DNA of 47,364 nt from Candidatus Altimarinota bacterium (GCA_015485665.1 WFTC01000006.1:1-47364); one strand, 5' to 3'; positions 25,340-34,752 are shown, counted from the first letter of the stretch. Made by a program: numbers and translations. Notes: a model not told the origin generated them from the sequence alone.

Positions 25340-26013
25340 ATTTTTGCTACAGTGAAGATATTTTTGGCACTGCTGAAATTTGTAGCTCTGCCATCAGATA
25401 TATATTCATTTTCAATTATCTCAAAGCCCGCTTTTTGCAAAAGATCAGATAGGGCTTTTTTACTGAAGGCATAATAGTAACGTTTTAGTTCATTTTTCCA
25501 TGCTATTTCACAACCGTAAAAACCATAAGGACCAAAAATACTTTTTATTACTGCACTGCGATATTTCTTTTGAAACAAATTCCAATTTAACATAATTAAA
25601 TGTCCACTAGGCTTTAAGTAAGTTTTCCAAGATATCAATGCATTAAGTTGATCTTCTTTGGGTAGATGATGAAAAGATGCAATGGCAAATAAAATATCAT
25701 ATTCAGCTTTTTTAGCTGGCATGAGTCTTGCAATATCTGCTTCTTTAAAATCAAATGAAGGGAATTGCTCTTTTGCTTTTTTTATCAGGGCGCCTGACTG
25801 ATCAATGCCCAAATAATACCTAAATCCTTGTCTAGAAAGGTATTTCAATAGCCTTCCATTGCCACAACCAAGATCTAAACATCGCATTTGTGGATTGATG
25901 TATTTATTAAATCTTTCAAAATCCTTCCAAGGAAAACGTCTTGTACTGGAAAAATCTTCCGCAATTTTGTTATAATCCTCCTTGACCTTTTTTCTAATAC
26001 TGTCAGAATTCAT
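25336..26013 (-). CDS. Trm9/ALKBH8-like SAM methyltransferase, putative tRNA wobble-uridine methyltransferase
   Basis: A 225-aa class I SAM methyltransferase. The N-terminal pattern YNKIAEDFSSTRRFPW (about 14-29) followed by CLDLGCGNGRLLKYL (45-59) resembles eukaryotic Trm9/ALKBH8, where YD.IA..FS.TR..PW precedes the GCGNGK motif. Further likenesses are ASFHHLP after motif II and RYYYAFSKKAL near the C-terminus. Trm9 methylates the carboxymethyl group that Elp3 installs on U34, and elp3 is divergent from this gene with only 12 nt between the starts. That context supports a tRNA role, though a general methyltransferase remains possible. wecG follows with a 4-nt overlap. Confidence 0.75.
   Translation of the reverse strand: MNSDSIRKKVKEDYNKIAEDFSSTRRFPWKDFERFNKYINPQMRCLDLGCGNGRLLKYLSRQGFRYYLGIDQSGALIKKAKEQFPSFDFKEADIARLMPAKKAEYDILFAIASFHHLPKEDQLNALISWKTYLKPSGHLIMLNWNLFQKKYRSAVIKSIFGPYGFYGCEIAWKNELKRYYYAFSKKALSDLLQKAGFEIIENEYISDGRATNFSSAKNIFTVAKI
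25968..25976 (+). promoter_or_regulatory. putative extended -10 promoter of elp3
   Basis: TGTTATAAT, an extended -10 with a perfect TATAAT, located inside the 5' end of the opposing methyltransferase gene. The predicted leader before the elp3 ATG at 26026 is about 43 nt. I see no good -35, which extended -10 promoters can do without. Confidence 0.4.
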
Positions 26014-26025
26014 TTAAGTATATTT

Positions 26026-27615
26026 ATGAAAATCCTCTCTGAAGAAAATATCCTGAAAAACTTCATTAAACAAGCTTCATCCAAGGCTATTTACAAGGAA
26101 GAAGCTTTACATAAGATGAAAAAAAAATTGGCGCGTGAATATAAAATGGATTTGCCAAGTAATTTTAAGTTACAAAAAGCTTATCAAAGCTTAAAAAAAG
26201 AAGGTTGGGAGGGAGATGAAAAGCTACAAGCCTTAATTCGTAAGAGGAAAATTCGCACTTTATCCGGAGTATCAGTCATAACCGTGCTAACCAAGCCATA
26301 TCCTTGCCCTGGAGAATGTGTGTTTTGTCCAACTGAGGCAGGTATGCCCAAATCATATCTGTCAAATGAGCCTGGAGCAATGAGAGCGGTGCTTGATGAC
26401 TTTCATCCGCAGGAACAGGTTAAGACTAGAATTGAAAGCTTAACAAGGCAAGGGCATGAAACTGAAAAAATTGAAATGATAGTGCTGGGTGGCACTTTCT
26501 CAGCTTACAATAGGTCTTATCAAACTAATTTCATAAGAGCCCTCTATAATGCCTGTAATCCTAAAAAGGCAAGATCTTTAAAAGAAGCACAAAAAATCAA
26601 TGAAAGCAGCCCTCATAAAATAATAGGTTTAAGTTTGGAAACACGACCTGATCACATAAATGAAGAAGAAATTAAAAATATGCGCAGACTTGGATGCACA
26701 AAAATACAAATAGGTGTGCAACATACTGATAATAAAGTTTTGGCTCTAAATAAACGGGGAGAAAGAATAGAAGATAGCATTCGTGCAATAGCTCTTTTAA
26801 AAGATGCGGGTTTGAAAATAGCATGTCATCTCATGCCAAATTTACCGGGAAGTACACCGGATATGGATCTTGCAATGCTAAAAGATTTTTTTGAAAATCC
26901 TGCATTCAAACCAGATCAACTTAAAATTTACCCTTGTGTTGTAGCTCCTTTTACTGAGCTGGAGAAATGGTGGGAAAAGGGGCTTTACCACTCTTATTCA
27001 GATGAGGTCATGATGGAGCTTCTGATGGAAATGCAAAGATCTTTACCAGAATATGTTAGAGTGGAGCGATTGTTTAGGGATATACCGGGGGAGAGTATCT
27101 TGGAAGGAAGTCAAATGACAAATATGCGTCAGATTATTGAAAGAAGGATGAAGGAAAAGGGAATAAGATGCAGATGTATTCGTTGCAGAGAGATAAAAGG
27201 TGAGTCTTATGATCCAAAAGCAACTGAACTGCGTGTTTTGGAATTTGAAGCCTCAAAAGGTAAGGAGTTTTTCATAACTTTCAATGACAAAGAACGAGAT
27301 AAGCTTTGCTCTTTATTGAGATTACGTTTTCCATCTTATTTACTGGAAAATAAAACTCATTTCATACCTGAATTAAATGGTGCTTCTGTGATTAGAGAAG
27401 TTCACACATATGGATCTCAAGTAAATACTGGAAGACGTAAAGGTGCTGCTTCTCAACATTCAGGGCTTGGAAGGCGTATGCTTGAAAAAGCGGAATTCAT
27501 TACAAAAGAAGCCGGTTATTCAAAAATAGCTGTTATTGCCGGAGTTGGCACTAGGAATTATTACAGGAAATGGGGATATGAACTGGAAGGGACTTATATG
27601 ACAAAACAGCTTTAA
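26026..27615 (+). CDS. elp3: bacterial Elp3, tRNA uridine-34 carboxymethyl-forming radical SAM/acetyltransferase
   Basis: Elp3 uses acetyl-CoA and a radical SAM centre to make cm5U at wobble position 34 of tRNA. The 529-aa chain (start ATG 26026, MKILSEENI) has an N-terminal basic tRNA-binding region, the iron-sulfur cysteines in CPGECVFCPTEAGMPKSYL, EPGAMRA, IVLGGTFSAY, GLSLETRPD, KIQIGVQ and a C-terminal GNAT domain with SQHSGLGRRMLEKAE and YYRKWGYE. It resembles single-subunit bacterial Elp3 such as that of Dehalococcoides; no other Elongator subunit is here. The 3' end overlaps the 1243-aa gene by 4 nt. Confidence 0.93.
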   Translation: MKILSEENILKNFIKQASSKAIYKEEALHKMKKKLAREYKMDLPSNFKLQKAYQSLKKEGWEGDEKLQALIRKRKIRTLSGVSVITVLTKPYPCPGECVFCPTEAGMPKSYLSNEPGAMRAVLDDFHPQEQVKTRIESLTRQGHETEKIEMIVLGGTFSAYNRSYQTNFIRALYNACNPKKARSLKEAQKINESSPHKIIGLSLETRPDHINEEEIKNMRRLGCTKIQIGVQHTDNKVLALNKRGERIEDSIRAIALLKDAGLKIACHLMPNLPGSTPDMDLAMLKDFFENPAFKPDQLKIYPCVVAPFTELEKWWEKGLYHSYSDEVMMELLMEMQRSLPEYVRVERLFRDIPGESILEGSQMTNMRQIIERRMKEKGIRCRCIRCREIKGESYDPKATELRVLEFEASKGKEFFITFNDKERDKLCSLLRLRFPSYLLENKTHFIPELNGASVIREVHTYGSQVNTGRRKGAASQHSGLGRRMLEKAEFITKEAGYSKIAVIAGVGTRNYYRKWGYELEGTYMTKQL

Positions 27616-30600
27616 GATTCAAAAATGCCTAAGCTATCTTGAAATGAGTTAAATACTGTTTCAGCTTCTTTAATCTGATCATCATTAACATCTAAAAGAG
27701 AGAATATTCTCTTATTTTTCTCTTCCTCGCTAATTGTAACAATTTTTTCATCCATATCAATAAGTTGATAAAATTGAATATCTGATTGAATATCACGCTT
27801 CATGGCAATAAAATTATCAAACATGGCTTTCATATTTGGATCTTTATCGCTGAGCTTTTTAATTAATGCAACTCTGGGTTCATCTTCAATATTTAAAAAC
27901 TCTTCATCCAGCCAAGAATAAGGAACATCCACTGTTAGTAAGCTACTCACCAAAGCAGATTCTCTTTTTGAGAGTTTTCCGTCATATTTTTTGAATATTT
28001 CAGATTCCAATTTAGCCCCTATATCCATGATTTGAATTTTTTTCATATCAAATAGAATGCTTTGTCTGATTTCCCATTCCCCATCAATAATTTGTGCACG
28101 AAGATATTCCACTTCTTCTTTAGAGTTGTTCCTTTCGGCTTCAGCTATTCTTTCTCTTATTTTGGCATTGAATATTTCAATAGCACGCTTTACTGATTGT
28201 TCATCATAATCCTTGCTTTTTCCCTCTTCAAATGCCATATGCACTCCACCAGATTCTTTCCATTTCCATGGCAGAACAGGTCGGAAAGTTGTGCGCATAA
28301 AATATTCTTTTGCACCTTTGTCTTTCCATTTGTGCATATATCCATCATTCAAATGGCCAAGACCAATTGTATATAGTGAAGATCCCAGCGCTGCGATTAA
28401 TCCGGCTGCAATAGGATCTTTAGTCTTTAAATGTGGTTCTATTGCGTTTTCAACAGCAAAAGTTATACCTAGAGCTCCAAGCAGAGCTCCAATACCTATA
28501 ACAATAGGGTGCTTGGACATTTTTGATGTAATTGCAATTCCATGAGCTGTATTTTTTAGAATGGAAGCACCTGTTACTGCAAGTTCAGCAGAAGCCAATC
28601 CTATTCCAAACAATGCAAATTTCCTGATTTTATCAGAATCTTTTCTATAAACAACATCACAAGCAAAATAGGATGAGAGTAAAACTGCGCCCATTGGAAG
28701 ACCATAGCGAATACCACGATTCATGCTAAGTTTTATAAAAGAAAGTAGTGGACTATCTTTTGCAAGCATATTTACAAGGCTTTCATAAGGAATCTCAGGT
28801 AAATTTAATTTCTTTGCAAGTGTATTTAATGCTCTTGCAAGAGATTCAGGCTTTATTTTTTCACTTAATCTCATAGCTTTTTCAGCTTTTGCTTGAGTAA
28901 AAAAATCCTCCAAGCTCATATTAAATTTTTCTCTTACAATTGTTTTTAGTTGCTTTTTCCAATTATGGCTAATCTCGTGATCAGGCGTAGCATCAATACT
29001 CCTGACAAGATGTGGATCTTGGGCAAAAGTGGCAATATCATTTGCATTATCATCTAAAATATTCATCAAAGTTTTGAATTCTCGCATTCTATCTCCCCAC
29101 TTTGCTGAGTTTTTAAATAAATCTTCATGCTCAATGGCAGCTTTACAAAGAGCAATTGCTTTACTTGAGGATAATTTTCCAGAGGCAAATTTTTTGAGTA
29201 TCGTTTCAGGAGTATTAAAGCCTAAAATATGTCCAAAGTTTCTATTAAAAGTGAATGCTTCATAGGTAATATGCGGACCTGGAAGCACAACTCTTTCAAG
29301 AGCTTTTACAACGTTTCCATTTTTGAATTGGTAAGCTGCCACTCCAAGATTTGTGATAAGAGCTGCACTGCCAATTCCGGCAGATAAAGCTATTACTTTT
29401 TCACTGCTTCTGCTTTCTTTATCTTTGAGTTTTTGAACGCTCCAACGCAAGTAATATGGGATATTTGAATATCCAAGATAATAGAAAGTCAAGACATCAC
29501 CAAGATCCTCCAAATTTATTTGCTTGGCATCTTCTTGAATTGCATTTTTACGAGATTTTTCCGCACGCAAGCGCCAAGTTTTTATTTTTTGATGAATTTC
29601 TTTCATATTCTTAATGTGCAAACTTGCACTTTTACCATTTAAACCAACCTTCAAATTTGCAAAAAATTCATGAGCATTTTTTATTTCATTCAAATCTTTT
29701 AAAATGCTGGATTCCTCTGAATCCTTTATATTTTTAGCGAATGTTTGATAAAATTCTTGAGTTTTTATAAGGTCTTGATTTTCATAGCCTATTATATCTT
29801 CCATAGATTCTATCATAGGTATTGGAAAGGCTCTGGCAAAAGATTTTTTGAGTTCATCAAACTGCATTGGAATAGCTAATCTGATCTCATCCAGTTCTTG
29901 TTGAAGTGATACAGAAGACTCTTTTAAATATTCAATTTGAGATTCATTTAAGCTCTCTGACATCATTATGGAATCGAGCGTGGCTTTATAATCTGCAATC
30001 TCACCATTTACAGATTTTTCATCTTCATTAGTTTTTTCTTCTTCATATTTTTCAAGAGAATTAAAAATTCCATTTGCGAATGCAAGGCGTATTGCTTCAT
30101 CTATAGTTTTATCTTTAATCTGTGGATCAATCTTCATGAGTTTTGGCATTTCCTCTAAAAATTTCTTTTTAATCCTATCTTCAACCAATTTAAGTCCACT
30201 CTTTTCTATTTTTTCATTGAAAAGAGGTATATTTTTTAAAAATCCTGCACTTACAGGATATTTTCTTGCAGGATCAGCATTTAAAAGATCTTTAAGCTTC
30301 ACTCCGCAAACGGCCCAAATAGAATTCTCTTTCACTTCAAAATATTCAGCATAAAGATTATGGCGCATTTTGTCTTTTGCACTCCTTGCTCCAAAACTCA
30401 TAGTTGCAATGGCTTCAATAACTCTACCTGAACAAAGATGAATGAAACTTGCAGAAATACGATTCTTATAAAGCATTTTTGGAATAAAAGCCAAATTGCC
30501 CGTCATATTCCTTTCAAGAAATTCTTGCGTTTGCTCGGCTCCTAAGAGCATTCCGGCAAGTGAAAGACCTCCCATTGCAAATAAAGTTCTAGGCATATAA

Positions 30601-31343
30601 GACATTACAGAGGTAGTTCTTTTTATAATGCTATTCCCATCTGCTGCAGTTCCACTCTCCTTAACTTTCAATGGAGCTTTTTCTCGCATAAGACTCAAGC
30701 TTTTGTAAAATAAAGTCCCAAGACCTATTGCTCCCAAAGTCACAATACTGGCAGAAGCAATTGGCTTATTTCTGAACTGCTCTTTCACCCATGAGACTGT
30801 GTTTTTTTCAGGGTCTTTTAAATAATTCATTGTATCCACTGCCGCTTGACTCAAATAATTCGCTTTTCTTATTATTTCAGGCATATGAACTCTTTGAAAA
30901 AGCTGTGCAATTTGTGAGGATGGATTATCCTTAATAAGCTTTAAAGACTTGTAAAGTGACTGCATTACTTTATTTTCATTAGATTTGGACAAATTGAGTA
31001 AATCGTCAAAATCTGAAAGGATAGGGGAGTTTGGTCTGTATTTCAGCAAAGAATAAGCTGCCAAATATGAACTTGCTCCAGATAAAGCATTTAGAGCTTC
31101 CAAACTTTTTTCATTGATATCTTCCAAAGAAGTTGAAAGTATGGTGAAAATGGCTTTGGCATCATCAAAATCATCATTGCTAAATACTTCTTGTAACAAA
31201 AGCATACGTTCTTTCGCTGACTTGGAGGACAGACCATCACGAACTACCTTTGCTTCAAGTTCGCTGATCAAATTCAATTTTGCCTCCAAGGCTTTATTAT
31301 CTTTCTTTTCTTTTTCTTTATACAATTCATAATTTTCATCCAT
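27612..31343 (-). CDS. large multi-TM protein of unknown function (1243 aa)
   Basis: I do not recognise this protein. An N-terminal soluble, helix-rich part (1-190) precedes two hydrophobic helices (about 195-214 and 252-268), a long charged coiled-coil-like middle (370-645), one helix (650-670), another soluble stretch, then a cluster of four helices (881-897, 909-928, 946-965, 977-996), and a soluble C-terminus (1000-1243). There is no signal peptide, Walker motif or recognisable catalytic motif. A C-terminal segment, DVNDDQIKEAE, is only loosely EF-hand-like. The ATG at 31343 follows a near-consensus promoter; the gene appears monocistronic. Codon use looks like its neighbours, so recent transfer is not evident. 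Confidence 0.85.
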   Translation of the reverse strand: MDENYELYKEKEKKDNKALEAKLNLISELEAKVVRDGLSSKSAKERMLLLQEVFSNDDFDDAKAIFTILSTSLEDINEKSLEALNALSGASSYLAAYSLLKYRPNSPILSDFDDLLNLSKSNENKVMQSLYKSLKLIKDNPSSQIAQLFQRVHMPEIIRKANYLSQAAVDTMNYLKDPEKNTVSWVKEQFRNKPIASASIVTLGAIGLGTLFYKSLSLMREKAPLKVKESGTAADGNSIIKRTTSVMSYMPRTLFAMGGLSLAGMLLGAEQTQEFLERNMTGNLAFIPKMLYKNRISASFIHLCSGRVIEAIATMSFGARSAKDKMRHNLYAEYFEVKENSIWAVCGVKLKDLLNADPARKYPVSAGFLKNIPLFNEKIEKSGLKLVEDRIKKKFLEEMPKLMKIDPQIKDKTIDEAIRLAFANGIFNSLEKYEEEKTNEDEKSVNGEIADYKATLDSIMMSESLNESQIEYLKESSVSLQQELDEIRLAIPMQFDELKKSFARAFPIPMIESMEDIIGYENQDLIKTQEFYQTFAKNIKDSEESSILKDLNEIKNAHEFFANLKVGLNGKSASLHIKNMKEIHQKIKTWRLRAEKSRKNAIQEDAKQINLEDLGDVLTFYYLGYSNIPYYLRWSVQKLKDKESRSSEKVIALSAGIGSAALITNLGVAAYQFKNGNVVKALERVVLPGPHITYEAFTFNRNFGHILGFNTPETILKKFASGKLSSSKAIALCKAAIEHEDLFKNSAKWGDRMREFKTLMNILDDNANDIATFAQDPHLVRSIDATPDHEISHNWKKQLKTIVREKFNMSLEDFFTQAKAEKAMRLSEKIKPESLARALNTLAKKLNLPEIPYESLVNMLAKDSPLLSFIKLSMNRGIRYGLPMGAVLLSSYFACDVVYRKDSDKIRKFALFGIGLASAELAVTGASILKNTAHGIAITSKMSKHPIVIGIGALLGALGITFAVENAIEPHLKTKDPIAAGLIAALGSSLYTIGLGHLNDGYMHKWKDKGAKEYFMRTTFRPVLPWKWKESGGVHMAFEEGKSKDYDEQSVKRAIEIFNAKIRERIAEAERNNSKEEVEYLRAQIIDGEWEIRQSILFDMKKIQIMDIGAKLESEIFKKYDGKLSKRESALVSSLLTVDVPYSWLDEEFLNIEDEPRVALIKKLSDKDPNMKAMFDNFIAMKRDIQSDIQFYQLIDMDEKIVTISEEEKNKRIFSLLDVNDDQIKEAETVFNSFQDSLGIFES

Positions 31344-31374
31344 TTCTGTGAGTGTATGAGTGAAATATCTTTTT

Positions 31375-31403
31375 ATTATAGCAAAAAAGAAAAGAAATGT
31401 TAA
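31375..31403 (-). promoter_or_regulatory. near-consensus sigma-70-type promoter of the 1243-aa gene
   Basis: On the minus strand, TTAACA (31403-31398), a 17-nt spacer and a perfect TATAAT (31380-31375). The predicted start is about 25 nt before the ATG at 31343. This is the best-matching promoter I found in the window. Confidence 0.75.
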
Positions 31404-31476
31404 GGTATAGAGCCATGCCCAATAAATTAAGTGGGGAGCTATGATGAGAAAGTCAATTCTTCAAAAGAGTTAATCC

Positions 31477-31496
31477 CGCACAATATATCTTGTGCG
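31477..31496. other. 7-bp inverted repeat in the largest intergenic gap
   Basis: CGCACAA (31477-31483) and TTGTGCG (31490-31496) form a perfect 7-bp stem with a 6-nt loop, 18 nt beyond the recG stop. Neither side is followed by a T-run, so it is not a classical intrinsic terminator. It could be an RNA 3' end stabiliser for recG or a protein site. The rest of the 31344-31514 gap holds the promoter for the 1243-aa gene and no convincing gene. Confidence 0.4.
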
Positions 31497-31514
31497 AAGT
31501 TACTTACTACAAAA

Positions 31515-33533
31515 TCAAGATGATATTTGCTTCAGCTTCTTTTTAAGCTTGGGATATTTATCCAAATGAATATCTTCTTTTATTACAGTTTGAGCGCAAT
31601 TACGTACACGTTTTAATAATTCAGTATCACCAAAGCTTGCCATACGCAGATCCGGAATTCCACTTTGCTTTAATCCGTAAACTTCTCCGGGACCACGTAA
31701 TTTCAAATCAATCTCTGCAAGATCAAAACCGGAACTATATTTAGCCATAAGTTTCAGTCTTTGCAAGGCATCTAGTGATTGAGAATCGGTAAACAGAAAA
31801 CAATAAGATTGATGTGTTCCTCTGCCGACTCTACCTCTAAATTGATGCAATTGAGCCAATCCAAAACGATCAGCACCTTCAATAATCATAATACTTGCAT
31901 TTGGTATATCTATACCGACTTCAACTACTGAAGTTGAGACAAGTATATCTATATCTCCACAAGCAAAGGCTTTTAAAACGTATTCTTTTTCATGGGATTT
32001 CATTCGTCCATGTAAAAGCGCCAATTTAAATTCAGGAAAAACTTCTTCACAAAGCCTTTTATATTCATCTGTAGCTGATTTCACTTGAATCACCTCAGAA
32101 TCTTCAATAAGAGGGCAAATTACAAAAACTTGTCTTCCTTTGGCAATTTGATCAGACACCCAGAATTCCGCATCTGAACGTTTTTTCTCAGGGACCAACC
32201 GTGTAATTATTTCTTGACGTCCAGGAGGCAATTCATCAAGAATAGATAAATCTTGATCACCGTAAATTGTTAAAGCCATTGTTCTTGGAATAGGTGTTGC
32301 CGAAAGACTTAACATATGTGGTCTGCCTTTTTGATTGAACATCTCTCTTTGCTTTACGCCGAATCTATGTTGCTCATCTACAACAGCCAAACCTAAATTT
32401 TTAAACACTACATTTTCTTGAATAAGTGCATGAGTACCAATAAGCAAATCACAAGTGCCTCTTGAAACTTGCATCAATACTTTTTCTTTATCAGTTTTTG
32501 ACATTGATCCAACAAGCCATTGAATGTTGTATTGAAAGGGATGAAGCAATTTCATTAAGCTTTTATAATGTTGACGAGCTAAAATTTCCGTCGGAGCCAT
32601 AAGCGCAGCTTGAAAGCCGGACTTTAATACAGTGTGTATGGCAGCTGCAGCAACTACAGTTTTACCGGCACCTACATCACCTTGAACAAGCCTTCTCATG
32701 GGGAAATTTTGATTTAAATCATTGTGAATTTCTTCAATCACACGGATTTGAGCTGTAGTCAATTCAAATGGCAATGCCGATAAAAAATCCTCATCAACTC
32801 CCCCACTAATTTTTAAAGGATTATCTTCATAAGATTTTTGCCATATTGCTTTGCTTTGCAATGCCTCAAGTTGAATAAAAAAAAGTTCATCAAATGCTAA
32901 ACGTTTACGAGCTTGCTTTAAAGCATCTTCATCTTCTGCAAAATGCACATGGTGCACGGCATCTTCTAGACTCATAAGAGATTCTTTTTCTAAAATCCAT
33001 TCAGGCAGGTAGTCCTTAATATAAGATGTATAGCTCAAAAGATGATGGATTTTTTCTCTTAACCATTTTGATGTAATAATCTCGCTCTCAGGATAAATCG
33101 GTACTATCCTACCAGTATGCAATAAAATTTTTGAAGGCTTTTCATATTTAGGGCTCATCATTATAAGCCTACCTTGAGACTCTTTAATTTTACCTGTCAG
33201 GATTATCTCACTTCCCTTAAAAAACATCTGTTTTATATGAGCTTGATTAAACCAAAGCACAGGTATTTCCCCACTGCTATCCGCAACTATAGCTCTGGTC
33301 ATTATTTTTCCACTGCGAGTTTGGGTATTTCTTATGAATTTAATCTTGGCTGAAATTACATTTACCTGATCTTTTTTCATCTCATTGATCGATATGAAAT
33401 CTTTTTCATCTCTATAAGCGCGAGGAAAATAAAATAAAAGATCTTCAACAGTAAAAATACCCATCGCTTTGAGTTTAGCTATGTAAGAATCTTTGCTCCT
33501 AAGAATTTTTGCATCAAGAGGAGTATTGAGCAT
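31515..33533 (-). CDS. recG: ATP-dependent DNA helicase RecG
   Basis: Branch-migrating helicase that remodels stalled forks and recombination intermediates. The 672-aa chain has an N-terminal wedge/OB domain (VNVISAKIKFIRN), Walker A GDVGAGKT with Lys near 291, the RecG-typical DEQHRFGVKQR, LSATPIPRT, VVEVGIDIPNAS and QFRGRVGRG. I choose the ATG at 33533 (MLNTPLDAK); the frame extends to a TTG at 33554. It overlaps tyrS by 20 nt. The stop is TGA. Confidence 0.97.
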   Translation of the reverse strand: MLNTPLDAKILRSKDSYIAKLKAMGIFTVEDLLFYFPRAYRDEKDFISINEMKKDQVNVISAKIKFIRNTQTRSGKIMTRAIVADSSGEIPVLWFNQAHIKQMFFKGSEIILTGKIKESQGRLIMMSPKYEKPSKILLHTGRIVPIYPESEIITSKWLREKIHHLLSYTSYIKDYLPEWILEKESLMSLEDAVHHVHFAEDEDALKQARKRLAFDELFFIQLEALQSKAIWQKSYEDNPLKISGGVDEDFLSALPFELTTAQIRVIEEIHNDLNQNFPMRRLVQGDVGAGKTVVAAAAIHTVLKSGFQAALMAPTEILARQHYKSLMKLLHPFQYNIQWLVGSMSKTDKEKVLMQVSRGTCDLLIGTHALIQENVVFKNLGLAVVDEQHRFGVKQREMFNQKGRPHMLSLSATPIPRTMALTIYGDQDLSILDELPPGRQEIITRLVPEKKRSDAEFWVSDQIAKGRQVFVICPLIEDSEVIQVKSATDEYKRLCEEVFPEFKLALLHGRMKSHEKEYVLKAFACGDIDILVSTSVVEVGIDIPNASIMIIEGADRFGLAQLHQFRGRVGRGTHQSYCFLFTDSQSLDALQRLKLMAKYSSGFDLAEIDLKLRGPGEVYGLKQSGIPDLRMASFGDTELLKRVRNCAQTVIKEDIHLDKYPKLKKKLKQISS

Positions 33534-34722
33534 ATTTGAATTTTCGCTTACCAACTTGCAATAAAACCGCCTTTTTATTCAAATGAAGCTCTTCATCCAG
33601 AGATGTAATTTTTATACTGTCAACCTTCACTGCTCCGCCTTGAATTAAGCGCCTTGCATCACTTTTTGAAGATGCCATTCCAAGCTCAAGAAGTAAATCA
33701 ATCAAAAGCCAATTTTGAGAATTTAGCTTGAGGGTCTCAACATTACTTGGAATTTCTTTTCTTTGAAATACTGTTTTAAAATGCTCCTCTCCTTTTCTGG
33801 CTGCATCTTTGTCATAATAAAGAGTAATAATGGCATTTGCCAATTCCATTTTTAAATCACGAGGATTCTCACCTTCATTTAAACGCTTATCAATAAGCTT
33901 TAATTTTTCTTTGCTATATCTGGCAGCCAGTTCATAATAATTTAAGATCAACTTATCCGGAATAGACATAATTTTTCCAAACATTTCTTCTGGAGAATCC
34001 GATAAAGCGATATAATTACCTGTACTTTTTCCCATTTTAATATTTCCATCTGTTCCAACCAAAATTGGCATGGTAATAAAAGATTGAGCTTTTTGACCGT
34101 AAACAGTTTGCAATTTACGTCCGGCAAATAAATTAAAAGTTTGATCAGTTCCACCAAGCTCAACATCAGCTTCTAAGGCAACAGAATCATATCCTTGCAT
34201 GAGCGGATACATAAATTCATGCATTGAAATGGCTTGTTCTTTTTTGATTCGTTCTTGGAACATGTCTCTTTCCAGCATTTGCGCAACTGTAAATTGAGAA
34301 GAAAGTTTAATAACATCAGAAAAACTGAGTTTTGCAAGCCAATCGGCGTTCCATCGGACTTCCACTTTATCCACGTCTAAAATAGAGGAAACTTGCCTTA
34401 AATAGTCTTTTGCATTCTCTTCAAGTTCTGATTGAGTTCTAAGTGCTCGTGTTTTGTCTTTACCTGTAGGGTCTCCTATTTGCCCTGTGAAATTCCCAAA
34501 AAGTAAGATTAGTTGATGTCCAAGATCTTGAAATTCTTTTAATTTATGCAGAACAACCATATGCCCCAAATGAAGATCAAAGCCTGTTGGGTCAATGCCA
34601 AGCTTAACACGCAAAGGCTTGCCTGATAATAATTTTTCTTTCAACTCTTTACGAACCACAACATCCGCAACCCCCAAAGTAAGCAAAGATTCAATGGCAA
34701 TCGGATCTGTATTTATAGGCAT
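33514..34722 (-). CDS. tyrS: tyrosyl-tRNA synthetase
   Basis: Class I synthetase charging tRNA-Tyr. The 402-aa chain (start ATG 34722, MPINTDPIA) has DPTGFDLHLGHMV (HIGH motif HLGH), LFGNFTGQIGDPTG, GTDQTFNLFAGR, the KMGKS signature as IKMGKSTGNYI, and a C-terminal S4-like domain with SKSDARRLIQGGAV. It belongs to the TyrZ-like type. The open frame upstream of 34722 has no family similarity. It overlaps recG by 20 nt. Confidence 0.97.
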   Translation of the reverse strand: MPINTDPIAIESLLTLGVADVVVRKELKEKLLSGKPLRVKLGIDPTGFDLHLGHMVVLHKLKEFQDLGHQLILLFGNFTGQIGDPTGKDKTRALRTQSELEENAKDYLRQVSSILDVDKVEVRWNADWLAKLSFSDVIKLSSQFTVAQMLERDMFQERIKKEQAISMHEFMYPLMQGYDSVALEADVELGGTDQTFNLFAGRKLQTVYGQKAQSFITMPILVGTDGNIKMGKSTGNYIALSDSPEEMFGKIMSIPDKLILNYYELAARYSKEKLKLIDKRLNEGENPRDLKMELANAIITLYYDKDAARKGEEHFKTVFQRKEIPSNVETLKLNSQNWLLIDLLLELGMASSKSDARRLIQGGAVKVDSIKITSLDEELHLNKKAVLLQVGKRKFKYAQYSS

Positions 34723-34731
34723 ATTTATTAA

Positions 34732-34737
34732 ATTATA
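34732..34737 (-). promoter_or_regulatory. putative -10 box of tyrS
   Basis: A perfect TATAAT on the minus strand, 9 nt before the tyrS ATG, giving a leader of only about 2-3 nt. I see no good -35 at 16-18 nt. Confidence 0.45.
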
Positions 34738-34752
34738 TGCTCTCAGTTTAAC

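Noticed and set aside
31408-31475. Two tiny open frames (about 9-10 codons) in the recG/1243-aa gap
   Set aside because: Too short, no ribosome binding site and no sign of coding; they are expected by chance.
31477-31496. Intrinsic terminator for recG
   Set aside because: The stem is short and is not followed by a T-run on either strand.
33514-33554. TTG start of recG at 33554
   Set aside because: The RecG-like sequence does not need the seven extra residues and an ATG is available at 33533.
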